DNA of 64,000 nt from assembly GCF_014489535.1 (NCBI RefSeq), contig NZ_CP060783.1, positions 3,204,501-3,268,500 of the forward strand, given 5' to 3'. A model generated the notes under the pieces. That model was given only the letters and a program-made list of their open reading frames with translations. It was not told the DNA's origin and did not search any database. The position numbers and the translations under genes were made by a program. Shown here one piece after another: positions 17,447-27,849 of the stretch (the first letter of the stretch is position 1; each line of letters starts with the position of its first letter). This DNA comes from Diaphorobacter aerolatus. GTDB taxonomy: Bacteria > Pseudomonadota > Gammaproteobacteria > Burkholderiales > Burkholderiaceae_C.

Positions 17447-20400
17447 TTAAGGTGTAAAAACTTCTGCGCCTATTCGCTTTAACTCAGCGATCATAGCAAG
17501 CTTTCCGCATTCACTTTTTGGATCTACTCCTTGCGATTCCAATTTTTTATGAGCCTCCTCCAGTTTCTTCGCGACTGCTTCCGCATTTTCAATTGAATGA
17601 GCTCGATTGGGTGCCCACATTAAAGCTTCTACGTCATTTACCGGATCAATTCCATATGCGCCCACTACGGATCGACTTCTACCTAAGGCGGCTCTCATTT
17701 TTGGAGAACGACTAAAGGCGCCCTTGTAAATAATATGATGCCCATGTGGATCGTCATTTTCCATACCCTTAGGTATTGGTATGCCTGCTTTTAGAAGCAG
17801 TTGCCCCAGCAGCCTACCAGACCAAGTGGGTCAATCCAGCCTGTTGGGTTTGTCGGGTAAATATATAGATTTTGCGCACCTAGCAACCCAATTGGATCCT
17901 GACTAACAAACCGCCCCACATCAGGATCGTAGTACCTGAACCGGTTGTAATGCAGCCCCGTTTCTTCATCAAAATACTGTCCTTGAAATCTCAGGTTCTG
18001 CTCAACGCGCTCATCCAACGGGTCGGCTCGATATTGCACGATTTCAGTGGCCCGTTCCTGCACCACCCGCAGCGTATTTCCCCAAGCCTGATAGGTCGCG
18101 CTCCATAGTGCGTTCCCTTGCTCTCCGCTCAATTCTCGTGGTGTTCCGAGATGATCGTTATGGTAGTAACGCACCTTCCAATCTTCGAGCCGCACCACTT
18201 TGTCTGCTTGGGGGACTGGCAATCCAGAAGGATCGTGGGCCTCCTTCTCATCATTTGCAGCCATGGCGGCTGGCCGGCTTTGTCCCGTCTGCCCAGCGGT
18301 GACGCGAAGCGCGTTTCGCATGTCTTCTTCAAACGCCTGGCGAGTTTGCCGGGGCTGCCAATCCGCTTCGTCGCCTTCGTTGAGTGCACCTGATTGGATT
18401 GCACGGAGTTCCGCGGGATTTTCCTGGGCTGATGCCCGATCTTCAACGCACACCTGTGCCAAGGGCGCAAAGCTGTCTGCTTCGTATAGGTACAGAGTCT
18501 GCTGCGAGCCTTTTTGCTCTGCCAGCAACCGGTTGCCGTCCCATTCGAATAGCGTGCTTGCGAAAATGCCCTGCTTCTCCAGCCGCCGCCCAAACGCGTC
18601 ATAGCGGTAGTTCGTCTGCGTCTGCACGGGCTTTCCGGTATGGGCCGCCTTGGTCACTTTGGCACTTTGCAGTTGATGTTCCACGTCCCATTCAAAGCGC
18701 ATCACCGTGTGCTTGCCGATCTTCTTTTCGATCAGGTTGCCATGAGTGTCGTAGCTGAATCGTTTGTCTTCGAACACCTCAAGCCGGTTGTCCTTGATGA
18801 AGCCATTGCTGCCTCCTGCTTCACCTTGCCGACCGCTCACGGGCAGCATGTTGTGTGCGGGGTCAAACGCAAAGCGCTCGTCCAACTGAGGCTGCATTGC
18901 GGCCAGGATTCGCCCTATCCTGTCGTATCGGTACTGCGTGGCTCCATTGCGGCTGTCATGGATGGTCTGCAGATTTCCTGCAAGGTCGTACTGGTAGCGG
19001 CGACCCAGCACCAGGGCCTCTGCTGGTATGGAGCGTTGTGCACCCGCCTGCGGATCGATCTCATCTCCCAGGGCTTGCCATGCTCCCGGTCGTGCTGCAC
19101 CCGCGTTCAGCGCATCGCCATCTGATGGCGATGCATGCCATGTGGCCTGTGCAGTGAGGCGGCCCACGGCATCGTAACCGTAGCGACTTTGCAATTGCCC
19201 TTGCGTGCGCCGAATCTCCCGGTGCAAACCATCGCGCTCCATATCACTGATGATTCGACCGTCAATATTGATCTGGTGAAGGTGGCCTGATCCGTAATAC
19301 AACCAGTTGATTCGCCTGCCGTCGGGCAGGGCGGTTTGCGTGCGGTTGCCCAGCGCATCGTATTGGTGCTGCAAACGGTGCGCCAGTCCTTGACCGGTGC
19401 GGGCCTCTTCCACGACCTGACTCAGCAAATCGTAGGCCAGCGTCGTGCGACTGCCTCCGTCATTGATCGCCTCCGTCAGGCGGCCCCGCACGTCGTAGGC
19501 GTAGCGGGTCACCTTGAATTGCGGTCGCGCTGATCCATTCAGGCTGAGCGTCTTTCCGGCCACTTCCTTCGCCAGAAGACGGCCTGCCGCGTCACGCTGA
19601 TATCGCGTGTGAATGGCATATCCCGGCGGTGCCATGAGGGGGCCGTCTCGTCAGCAAGGCCCAATCCCCATGGATCGTCCATGGTGGGCGTCGTGCGTTG
19701 TGCAGGAACGGACGCATCGCCCGAGCCGCCCACTTGCGCCTCTCGTTCAAGGCGTTTTTCAAGTCGCTGGGCGGCGGTAAGGCAGCCGTTTTCCAATTTG
19801 GCGAGAATCAGCCCAGTCCGGTCGTAGCGGTACTGCGTATTGCGTCCGTCGAAACCAGTTTCTTCAGTAAGCCGATCGAGCACGTCATAACTGAAGTCGT
19901 AACTCGCATTGTTCTCGTTGTGGAGCGTTAAGAGGCGCAGTGCCTCGTCGTATTCGTATCGTAGTTCACCGCCTTCGGCATTGCGCCTTGCTAGCGGACG
20001 GCCATCGGGACTTAAGGTGTACTCGGTGATATTGCCTAGCGGGTCTGCATACGCGATGAGCCTGTCGGCGGCGTCATAAGCAAAACGCTCAACGCCCCCA
20101 TCTGCATGGGTAACAGCTGCGAGAGTTCCCGTTTCGTTGTAGCTATAGCGCACGGCGTTGCCCAGTGCATCAATCACGCTGGTCAACTGGCCCATACGTC
20201 GTAGGTATAGTTCGTGGGCTGGTTCGAGCAGTCCACATACTGAATCAACTGACCCGACTGGTTGTAGCGCAGCAGTTTGGATTTGCCCAGCGCATCCACA
20301 ACGGTGATCGGCAAGCCACGCTGATCCAGGGCGTAGCGAGTGACATGGCCTAGTGCATCGGTTGCTTTGACGAGGTTGCCCACTTCATCATATTGATATT

Positions 20401-22666
20401 CGGTTTTCGCTCCATCGGCTAACGTCACCTCTGTAGGCAACCCCAACTTTGAGTCGTATCCAATGCTGATTGTGTTCAGGTCCAACAGTGACGCATTGGG
20501 CTCTTGTACGCGAGTCAATCGACCCTTGTCGTCGTATGCGTACCTGGTCGTGCGTCCTGCGGGATCTGTCACACCGATCAGATTTCCAAATCCATCGAGC
20601 TTGCGCTCTGTAAAACCTCCCGCGGCATCGGTGGTACCTGTCCACTCCTTGAACTCGTTGAAGTGATACAACTCGACTCGCCCAAGGTTGTCGGTCACTT
20701 GCGTGTGGTGCTTGAAATACTCGAACGCAAACGATTCGCCCGTGCTTATTTCTGAACGCAGTACCTTGCCTTTGGGAGAATCGATACTGTAGTGATAACG
20801 AGCGGCCACTCCAGGCACGCTGTGCGCAACAAGAATGTGGTTTCGATATTCAAACTGCCGCGCCACTCGCCCCACACGATCCAGCACAGCGACCAAATCG
20901 CCCTGATCATCATATTGATAGGCTACCAAAGGCCGGTGTTGAGCCTTGTTGCCTACAAAGTCAACCCAACTGATGGCAGTCAACCTGCGAAGGGGTTTGA
21001 CGGCACGTTGCGTTGCAACGCCAACGTCATCGAACCGTAGCACCAATGTACGTCCGGCGCTGTCGGTGATATGAGTGGGTTCGCCCAATTCGTTGTGAAC
21101 AAGGCTTACCGCATTGCCGTTACGGTCCTCCATGGCAGACATCGCAAAACGGCGTAAGGTACGCCTCGGTGCTAACGGCAGTTCCGTGAAAGTCAGTTTG
21201 ACTTCTGCATTGGTTCCCTCCAGCGTCAGGCGACCGTCATCCAGCATCCGGAGCACGATCTGCTCATATCGATTGAGTTGCGATTGTCCTGGTGTGAGAT
21301 AAGAAAACTTGATATCGCGACCGAACTCGTCGACAAGGACGAAGATGATGCCTTTTTGCGTGCGCTTCTCCACCACATGTGCACTGAAGGGCACTGACCA
21401 ACCTTGTCCCAGCCACCCCGCATGCCCGTTGTTGGACACATAGGTTCTTTGCCAGGGCAACGGTAGCGGCGCCGGTAAATTGAAATCCATGTCCTCGCCG
21501 CCCGCGAGCACTTTGACGCCGAGGACGGGATTTACCGGCCTCTTTCCCACGACGGGGCACAACGGGCACTGCGGATTGCGTTTGTTTCCCGGCGTTCCCG
21601 AATCGTCTGAAGTCGGAGTTCTAGGCTTGCTTGGATGATCATTTCCTCCGACCTCCTTGCGATCCTTCTTGTATTTCTTCATTTTGCGGATCATTTCCGC
21701 AAGGCTGTCTCCTTTGGATATGCCCATCTTGGTCATCATTTCCGCGGCCTTGGTTGCTCCTTGCGCTGCCTTTCCGGCTACGGCTCCTCCGGCCATCGTC
21801 AGCGCAATCGTTGTCGCAACCTGTCCGAGCAAATAGCCGATCGCCTCGCATCCCTTTCCATCTTTGACCATCTGCTCGAGCTTCTGCGCTACTGAGCACA
21901 ATGCGTCCTGCAGCATGTCGCCTGCGAACTCCAGCAGGTCGTCCATGGTGATCGAGCCATCCGACAAACCTTTGACCAATTCGGCAACTTGCTTGCCGGC
22001 CTCGTAGGCCTGCTGGCCATACTTCTTCAGCTCGCTCGCAGCGCTTTGTATGGAACCTACAGGGTCAGAAAAAAAGCTCGTGATCCCACCCCAGATGCTT
22101 CCCAGCATGTCGCCTGCTGCCTTCGCGTCCCCGGAGATGGATCCCCAGGCACCGCCCAACACTTCCTTGCCACATCCTCCAGGGTCCGCCTTCATCTTGT
22201 CGACGGTTGAAATGCCGAGCGCTGAAAGATTGGTCTGAAGCTGCTCCCAACAGGCCTTGTCCGCTATGGCAACATCGGGGTTAACATTGGTATAGACCTT
22301 CGCTGGCGCGTTTCGCTTATTGATCCAGCCTTTGTGACCATCAAATACCGCGCCGCTGCCACTGATCACCAGAGTGTTCGACCATTCACTTGGCTCGAAT
22401 TCCTCCATATAGGTGCCGCTCTTGACGCCACCGCCACGCCCCAACTCTCCGCGCACGCTGACGGGAGCACGTGATCGAGCAATAAAATAGTCGTTGCCGC
22501 GTCCTTCCGAGTTGGGCGCTGTTTTCACCGACAAATTGAAATAGGCAATCGTCCAATATGGAACCGGGGTTCCTTTATTTGGTTTGGCCGGTGTGTACTT
22601 CCAGTCCGGGGCTTTCGCCATCGCGTAGTGCTCGACGCGCTTTTCCGCTTGCTCGGGTTTTCCCAT
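17447..22666 (-). CDS. T6SS-linked PAAR-like/Rhs toxin with C-terminal AHH nuclease (three apparent frameshifts)
   Basis: The N-terminus (residues about 20-115: GTPVPYWTIAYF ... VKSGTYMEEFEPSEWSNTLV ... FDGHKGWINKRN) is a DUF4150/PAAR-like tip that caps the VgrG spike. A helical region with a hydrophobic stretch follows, then the Rhs entry domain (NPQCPLCPVVGKRPVNPVLG), many YD repeats and the core end (RFRYYDPDVGRFVSQDPIGL...NLYIYPTNPTGWIDPLGL). The variable tip has HGHHIIYKGAFSRSP, an AHH-type HNH nuclease. Breaks at about 20186-20200, 19638-19642 (G5) and 17804-17807 (C4) are each repaired by one base, giving about 1740 aa. It starts 1 bp after the DUF2169 adaptor gene. The product is presumably exported by a T6SS and cleaves target-cell DNA. 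Confidence 0.85.
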
Positions 22667-22667
22667 G

Positions 22668-23681
22668 TCAACGCTCCATCACGCTCAAACTTGCCTGGCT
22701 CCATTCGGCGCTCGGCGTGGTCAGAGACCATACGAGTGAAACAACAGCGGTATCCAGATCTATATGCACGGAGGCTAGATCCATGGGAAATGCCAGCACG
22801 ATGTTGTCATGATCTACCATGAGCGCGGTGGCCTTGTAGTTCGGCAGCTTGAAAGTGCGAACTTTGCCGAATAAACCGGAGATGGCTACCGCCTCGTTGC
22901 CCTTGAGAAAACCATCCGCCTGCTGATCGTCCGGCGCGCAGTTGAAATACCGAAGATCAAAATCTTTGGGCAAGTGCGGAAGCACATTTTTTTCCCAATG
23001 CGCATCGGTAGTGCCAATGCGTTTCAGTCTCGGTGCCCAATGCCCGGGAATGGGTCCAAATCCGGCGGTTTCGCAGTGCCGGGACCCGGGTAGTTGCGGA
23101 AGACGCTCAGTTCGGCTGAGTATCTGGGGTCCAGGATAGATCTCATCCTTGTTGGGTCTGGTCTTTCCGAAATAGCCTCTCCCCACAGGGTTCCATGGCC
23201 AACTGTCACGAGGCTTTTCAGGCGGAGTCACGATCTCACCACCATATGCGTATTCATAAAGTAGGCGAACGCTGCTGGCGGGTGAAATATCACTCAGCTC
23301 CCAACCTCGGATGGCGCGGTGCTGCCATTGCCGCTCGCCCGTGATCTGGAGCGCTTTGTATAGCGAACCAACCTTGATCTCCGCCAGCCAACGCTCGGCC
23401 ACGCCCCCATCTGGAGCGTGTGCGTGGCCAGACAGAAGAACATCCGTGCGCTGGCGGTACGGCACGATATCCGAGGCAAGAACCATCCCCGATTTAATTG
23501 GCTCGCCCACAAACTCATCGTTCAGCAACATGGGCTGTTGCTCTTCTTGCAAGACCAACCCTTCCCCTACCAGCTCAAAACTGGCTTTCACGGAAAGACA
23601 AAAATACTCTCGGGAATCATAGAGTTCTGTATCAAATCCGAACGCGGGGAAATCTGTTTCATTGATCAGGGCGATCGCCAT
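22668..23681 (-). CDS. DUF2169 family T6SS adaptor
   Basis: An intact 337-aa protein. The opening NETDFPAFGFDTELYDSREYFCLSVKASFEL and the conserved VRLLYEYAYGGE ... WPWNPVGRGY stretch define DUF2169. Members load a PAAR-like/Rhs effector onto VgrG and are encoded between the two, as here: 14 bp after vgrG and 1 bp before the rhs gene. The protein is cytosolic and not expected to be exported. The order vgrG, DUF2169, PAAR-Rhs, immunity is a standard effector operon. Confidence 0.88.
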   Translation of the reverse strand: MAIALINETDFPAFGFDTELYDSREYFCLSVKASFELVGEGLVLQEEQQPMLLNDEFVGEPIKSGMVLASDIVPYRQRTDVLLSGHAHAPDGGVAERWLAEIKVGSLYKALQITGERQWQHRAIRGWELSDISPASSVRLLYEYAYGGEIVTPPEKPRDSWPWNPVGRGYFGKTRPNKDEIYPGPQILSRTERLPQLPGSRHCETAGFGPIPGHWAPRLKRIGTTDAHWEKNVLPHLPKDFDLRYFNCAPDDQQADGFLKGNEAVAISGLFGKVRTFKLPNYKATALMVDHDNIVLAFPMDLASVHIDLDTAVVSLVWSLTTPSAEWSQASLSVMER

Positions 23682-23695
23682 ATGTACCCCGACCT

Positions 23696-26008
23696 TTATT
23701 TATTCAGGTGAACGATCTCACCGTCCACGTGAACAACAGTGGAACCGGCGATTTTTATCTTCACGCCTGTCATCGTGATCGTCCCATTCTTGTGCAGCGT
23801 GATCGAAGACTGGCCGCACAGCAGGCTCATTTCATCGCCGGCTTGGCTGACCATGGTCGTGCCCGCATCCATGTTCACTGTTTTGCCGGAACTCACCGAA
23901 TAGGCGGTACCGACAGTTGTGGAAAATTTCACGCCCACATTGTGCATATGGGTGAAGCCCACGTTACTCATCCACGCCGCGCCCACATTCAGGTTGTATG
24001 CGGCACCAATGTTGGTCATCTGAGCGATTCCCACACTCTTGATGCTTGTAAGACCGATCGTTTCCATCTTGTTGGAGCCCACGCTCAAATTCTGATTGAC
24101 CCCAATCTTCACTTTTTCGTTCTTGCCCACCGACTCTGTACGATTGACACCCACAGTAATTTTTTCGTTGAGATCTACGGTTTCGGTACGGTTCTGGTGA
24201 ATAGTGATCTTCTCGTTTAAGTCAACCGTTTCGGTTCGATTTTGATGAATCGTGATGGTCTCGTTTTGATCAACCGTCTCCGTCCGATTTTGGTGAATCG
24301 TTATGGTTTCGTTCTGATCAACCGTCTCTGTCCGGTTCTTGTGGATCACATTGGTTTCGTTACCATCCACCGTTTTCCTGCGGTCATTACCAACCCATTT
24401 ATCCTCATCATTTTCGACCTCGGTGAGTTGGTCTTTCTGGGCATGCAGCCACAGTTGCTCCGCCCCTTTCTTGTCCTCAAAGCGAATCGCATTGGCATCG
24501 CCCGCACCATCCCTCATCCCTGGGCCACCGGCACCTCCCATGCTCGACCGGCTCTTGATGCCTGACTGTGTCTTGTTACCAGGCAATTCCCACGGAGGCA
24601 TTTGCAGCGCGTTGTAGACCCGCCCGGTAATGATCGGGTAGTCCGGATCACCGTTCAAAAAATCCACGATCACTTCCTGCCCGATGCGCGGGATGTGCAT
24701 GGAGCCGTAGTTCGCGCCCGCCCACGTTTGAGACACGCGAATCCAGCAGCTCGAGTTCTCGTCCTTCTGCCCATAGCGGTCCCAGTGGAACTGCACCTTC
24801 ACGCGGCCATACGGGTCGGTGTAGATTTCTTCGCCTGCTGGCCCCGTGACGACGGCTGTCTGCGGCCCCGTGGTGTGGGGCTTGGGAGCCATGCGCTGGC
24901 TGCGATACGGAACCGATTTGGGGATGACGCTGAAGCTGATGCGGTACGTGGTCGGGCTGTCGATGCCCGCGCGCTTGGCAGCGCCCGAACCTCCTGCTCC
25001 ATCGCTTCGGCGCACGTTCTCTTCAAAGCGGTAATACGCCGACTCGATCAGATATTCCTTGTTCTGGTCGGCTCTCGGATATTTGCTGAAGGTGAACAGG
25101 TAGCCTGGTGCGATGTTGCGCGCGTTGCCCTCACCCTGCGCGACTTCTCGCTGCGCATTCTGTTGCTCGATACGCACGCGAGCGTAGTTCTCGCCATCGC
25201 CCGCATCGGTGTAGCCACCGGGCCAGTCATAGAGTTCGCGACTGTCCTCGGGGTGGCCTGCGGGCTGCTGCTGGCGGGTTTCGAGCAAGGCCTTGGGCTT
25301 CTCGAAATCGTAGTCGTTGGCAACGAAGTGACCCGAGGCGATGTCTTCGGCAAAGCGCCAATCGTCGACTACATCGGCGTCGTGAATGTGCGCAGCCCGG
25401 TTGCCGGGGTAATAGGAAATGGTGGTCGGTCCGTTGGGAAGAGGGCCGTGGCTTCCGATGTCGTCCGCGAGCACCAGGGTGTGGCTGCCCTGCTGATGCT
25501 GGTAGAAGGTGTAAATTCCCTCCTGCTCCATGATGCGCGAGACAAAATTGAAGTCTGTCTCGCCATATTGGACAAGATAAGGCCACTCCCTATAGGTGCC
25601 GGTCAGCCTGTCTTCAACGGAGAAGCCGTACTTGCCCAGTACTTCTTTGATGATGTCCGGAGCCTTCTTGAACTGGAATATCTTGAAGTCCGAGCGACGT
25701 GTCGCATGCCAGAGCCAGGGGCGCAGCACGGCTTCAAATGCGTTGAAGTCACCATCCTTCCCGATGTAGGAAAACTGGGTCACCTGCCCAGAGAGAAACC
25801 GCTTGTCGCTGCCCGCCGACTCGGTCGTGAGATCGATCTCGATGCTCATGTCCTTGCCCAGCAGGCTCTTGGCCGCGATTGCCTGAGACTCACTGATCAG
25901 TCGCACCCGGAATTCGAACAATCGCGAGATCTGCTCGCTTCCCTCCAGTGAGCGAAACTCCAATTGACCACCCAGTGAGCTATGAGCGATAAAAGTCCGA
26001 TTCGCCAT
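23696..26008 (-). CDS. vgrG: Type VI secretion spike protein VgrG (TssI)
   Basis: An intact 770-aa protein. The gp27-like part is at the N-terminus (LSGQVTQFSYIGKDGDFNAFEAVLRPWLW; YGETDFNFVSRIMEQEGIYTFY). The gp5 OB domain follows (ETAVVTGPAGEEIYTDPYGRVKVQFHWDRYG; IPRIGQEVIVDFLNGDPDYPIITGRVYN). The DUF2345-type C-terminal beta-prism needle contains 16-residue repeats. A ribosome site GAGGT precedes the ATG at 26008. It forms the trimeric spike of the secretion apparatus and carries the downstream Rhs effector. No other T6SS structural genes are in the window, so this is an auxiliary vgrG island. Confidence 0.93.
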   Translation of the reverse strand: MANRTFIAHSSLGGQLEFRSLEGSEQISRLFEFRVRLISESQAIAAKSLLGKDMSIEIDLTTESAGSDKRFLSGQVTQFSYIGKDGDFNAFEAVLRPWLWHATRRSDFKIFQFKKAPDIIKEVLGKYGFSVEDRLTGTYREWPYLVQYGETDFNFVSRIMEQEGIYTFYQHQQGSHTLVLADDIGSHGPLPNGPTTISYYPGNRAAHIHDADVVDDWRFAEDIASGHFVANDYDFEKPKALLETRQQQPAGHPEDSRELYDWPGGYTDAGDGENYARVRIEQQNAQREVAQGEGNARNIAPGYLFTFSKYPRADQNKEYLIESAYYRFEENVRRSDGAGGSGAAKRAGIDSPTTYRISFSVIPKSVPYRSQRMAPKPHTTGPQTAVVTGPAGEEIYTDPYGRVKVQFHWDRYGQKDENSSCWIRVSQTWAGANYGSMHIPRIGQEVIVDFLNGDPDYPIITGRVYNALQMPPWELPGNKTQSGIKSRSSMGGAGGPGMRDGAGDANAIRFEDKKGAEQLWLHAQKDQLTEVENDEDKWVGNDRRKTVDGNETNVIHKNRTETVDQNETITIHQNRTETVDQNETITIHQNRTETVDLNEKITIHQNRTETVDLNEKITVGVNRTESVGKNEKVKIGVNQNLSVGSNKMETIGLTSIKSVGIAQMTNIGAAYNLNVGAAWMSNVGFTHMHNVGVKFSTTVGTAYSVSSGKTVNMDAGTTMVSQAGDEMSLLCGQSSITLHKNGTITMTGVKIKIAGSTVVHVDGEIVHLNK
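24074..24361 (-). repeat. vgrG: Six 16-residue (48-bp) repeats in the VgrG needle
   Basis: Units of the type NETITIHQNRTETVDQ repeat six times with growing divergence towards the C-terminus (for example NEKITVGVNRTESVGK). They match the helical beta-prism of VgrG needles. The central units are nearly identical in DNA, so unit number could change by recombination. Confidence 0.85.
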
Positions 26009-26335
26009 TAGATTTACCTCAATATTTTTAAATCCGATTGATTTTAAACATCATAAATCGGGATTCTGTGACAAAAAAAGCGCCAGAATCCGCCAGCAGC
26101 AGCACATCTTGATAGGTCCTGCGCTGTATCGTCCAGTTTTTTGTTGCTTATGCCCCAGGCGACTGCCAAGCGTAGCCCTACGATCCAGGCATTGGGCAGT
26201 TCGAGGCGTGGCTGCTCGTTTCGACCGTGGCACTTGTCCTATGGTCAATTCAGAAACGAAGCATTAGCATGGATCATCCCGTTTGACTCATTCGGACTCG
26301 CTGCGCAAGGCGCATCGGTCCCCAAGGAGCGAACC
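26009..26335. other. Divergent intergenic region between vgrG and the GyrI-like gene
   Basis: About 330 bp with no convincing gene. It contains an inverted repeat GGATTCTG (26061-26068) / CAGAATCC (26084-26091) near the vgrG side and a good AAGGAG ribosome site before the ATG at 26336. Confidence 0.5.
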
Positions 26336-26820
26336 ATGATCGAGCCGCCACAGATCACCGACCTTGCGCTCCATCGCGCGACGGCCATCATCCATGTGCG
26401 TTGCACACGCGAAGAAATCCAGCATGTCATGGGCCGTGGCGTTCGTGAGTTGCTTGACGCCGTGCAGGCCCAAGGTGCCAGGCCGATTTCTGCGCTCTAC
26501 ACACACCACCTTTGCCGCCCCACGGATCGTTTTGATTTCGAAATCGGCGTGCCCGTCGATCAGCCGGTCCGTGCCTGCGGGCGCATGCGTCCTGCCGTGT
26601 GGCCGGCCATGCATGTGGCGCGCACCGTTCACTGCGGGCGCTATGAGGATTTGCCGCGCTCCTGGGGCAGTTCAAGCGCTGGATCGGGTCGCGGGGTCTG
26701 GTGATCTCGTCGGACCTTTGGGAATGCTACGTGAGCGGACCCGAGCGCGGATCGGACGCGCGCAGGTGGCGCACCGAATTGATCCAGCCGCTTCTGGGAT
26801 CCTCCTCCTTGCCTGCCTGA
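26336..26820 (+). CDS. GyrI-like effector-binding domain protein (apparent frameshift)
   Basis: The ATG at 26336 follows AAGGAG. RATAIIHVRCTREEIQHVMGRGVRELLDAV and RFDFEIGVPVDQPV ... HVARTVHCGRYEDLP are the SHS2/GyrI-like small-molecule-binding pattern, as in AraC effector domains and SbmC. After about 26654-26658 one missing base must be added. The protein then continues LLGQFKRWIGSRGL...WECYVSGPERGSDARRWRTEL to a stop at 26820, giving 161 aa. No DNA-binding domain is present. It may sequester a toxic compound or act as a gyrase-inhibitor-like protein, but the ligand is unknown. Confidence 0.72.
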
Positions 26821-26838
26821 TCGCGCTTCGCGGAGCTT

Positions 26839-27738
26839 TCACACCTCGGCGACGGCGAACTGCCCCGAGAGAAAGTCCACCACGGCGCGCACTCGCGGAG
26901 CCTGCAGGCGACCGTGCGGATAGAGCAGGTAGAAGCGGTCTTCTTCCGTGCGCTCCTGAAAATCCGTCAGCAACGCAACGAGCCTCCCGGCCTCGAGATC
27001 GGCGGCGATGTGGAAGTGCGCGAGCCGCACCACACCGAGTCCGAGTAGCGCCAGCGTGCGCAGAAGCTCGCCCTGATTCGAGCCGATGTGATTGGGGATG
27101 TCGATGGTCTTGAGACCGCTTTCGTCATGAAAGGTCCAGCGATTCCACTGCGTGCGGATGCTGAAGTTCAGGCAGCGGTGCGCGAGCAGGTCTTCGGGAC
27201 GCTGCGGTTGTCCGAAACGTTGCAGATAGTCGGGTGCGGCGGCGATCACCCAGGGCCGCAGCATCAAAGGTCGCCCCACCAGTGTGAGTTCGGTGGGACG
27301 GCCGCTGTGAATGGCGACGTCAAGGCCCTGCCGCACGAAATCCGCGCGTTCGGTGCCGAGCACGAAATCCAGTCGCAGCCGGGGATGCTTGTCCAGAAGC
27401 AGCGGCAGTTTCGGCGCAATCAGGTACTTGGCCGTGGTGAGCGCCGTGTGGATGCGCACCACGCCCGAGATGTCGGCATCGGCCACGTGGATCGCATCCT
27501 CGGCGTCCGTCATCGCCTGCACGACCTGTTCGCCGGCGGCACGAAATCGCTCGCCTTCGAGCGTGAGGCGAATGCTGCCCGCGATGCGCTCGAAGAGGCG
27601 TGCGGACAACCGTGCCTCAAGTCGCGCAATCAGCTTGCTGACCGCGGACGGCGTGAGTTCCAGTTTGCGTCCGGCAGCAGAAAAGCTGCCTTGCTCCACG
27701 ACGGCCAGAAACACCGACAGTTCCGCATATTTGTCCAT
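26839..27738 (-). CDS. LysR-family transcriptional regulator
   Basis: A 299-aa protein with an N-terminal winged helix-turn-helix (ELSVFLAVVEQGSFSAAGRKLELTPSAVSKLIARLEARLSARLF) and a substrate-binding domain of the CrgA-like group. It is transcribed away from the AtuA cluster, with 111 bp between the starts. It very likely controls that cluster through the two palindromes in the shared promoter region. The inducer is presumably the compound taken up by the Bug protein. Confidence 0.9.
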   Translation of the reverse strand: MDKYAELSVFLAVVEQGSFSAAGRKLELTPSAVSKLIARLEARLSARLFERIAGSIRLTLEGERFRAAGEQVVQAMTDAEDAIHVADADISGVVRIHTALTTAKYLIAPKLPLLLDKHPRLRLDFVLGTERADFVRQGLDVAIHSGRPTELTLVGRPLMLRPWVIAAAPDYLQRFGQPQRPEDLLAHRCLNFSIRTQWNRWTFHDESGLKTIDIPNHIGSNQGELLRTLALLGLGVVRLAHFHIAADLEAGRLVALLTDFQERTEEDRFYLLYPHGRLQAPRVRAVVDFLSGQFAVAEV

Positions 27739-27753
27739 GGTGTGAAGGATAGA

Positions 27754-27804
27754 TGTGAATTGAATTCACAGCCACTGTTCTTGGGTGCGCATTGTTGAAC
27801 AATG
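27754..27804. promoter_or_regulatory. Two palindromic LysR-type operator candidates
   Basis: TGTGAATTGAATTCACA (27754-27770) is a perfect 8+1+8 palindrome, and CATTGTTGAACAATG (27790-27804) a perfect 7+1+7 one. Both have the T-rich/A-rich arms of LysR boxes. Their centres are 35 bp apart between the divergent lysR and atuA-like genes, matching a recognition-site/activation-site pair. Confidence 0.6.
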
Positions 27805-27849
27805 GCGCGCTGTTCAAAATCGACGCACACCTCCATGGAGACAACATCG

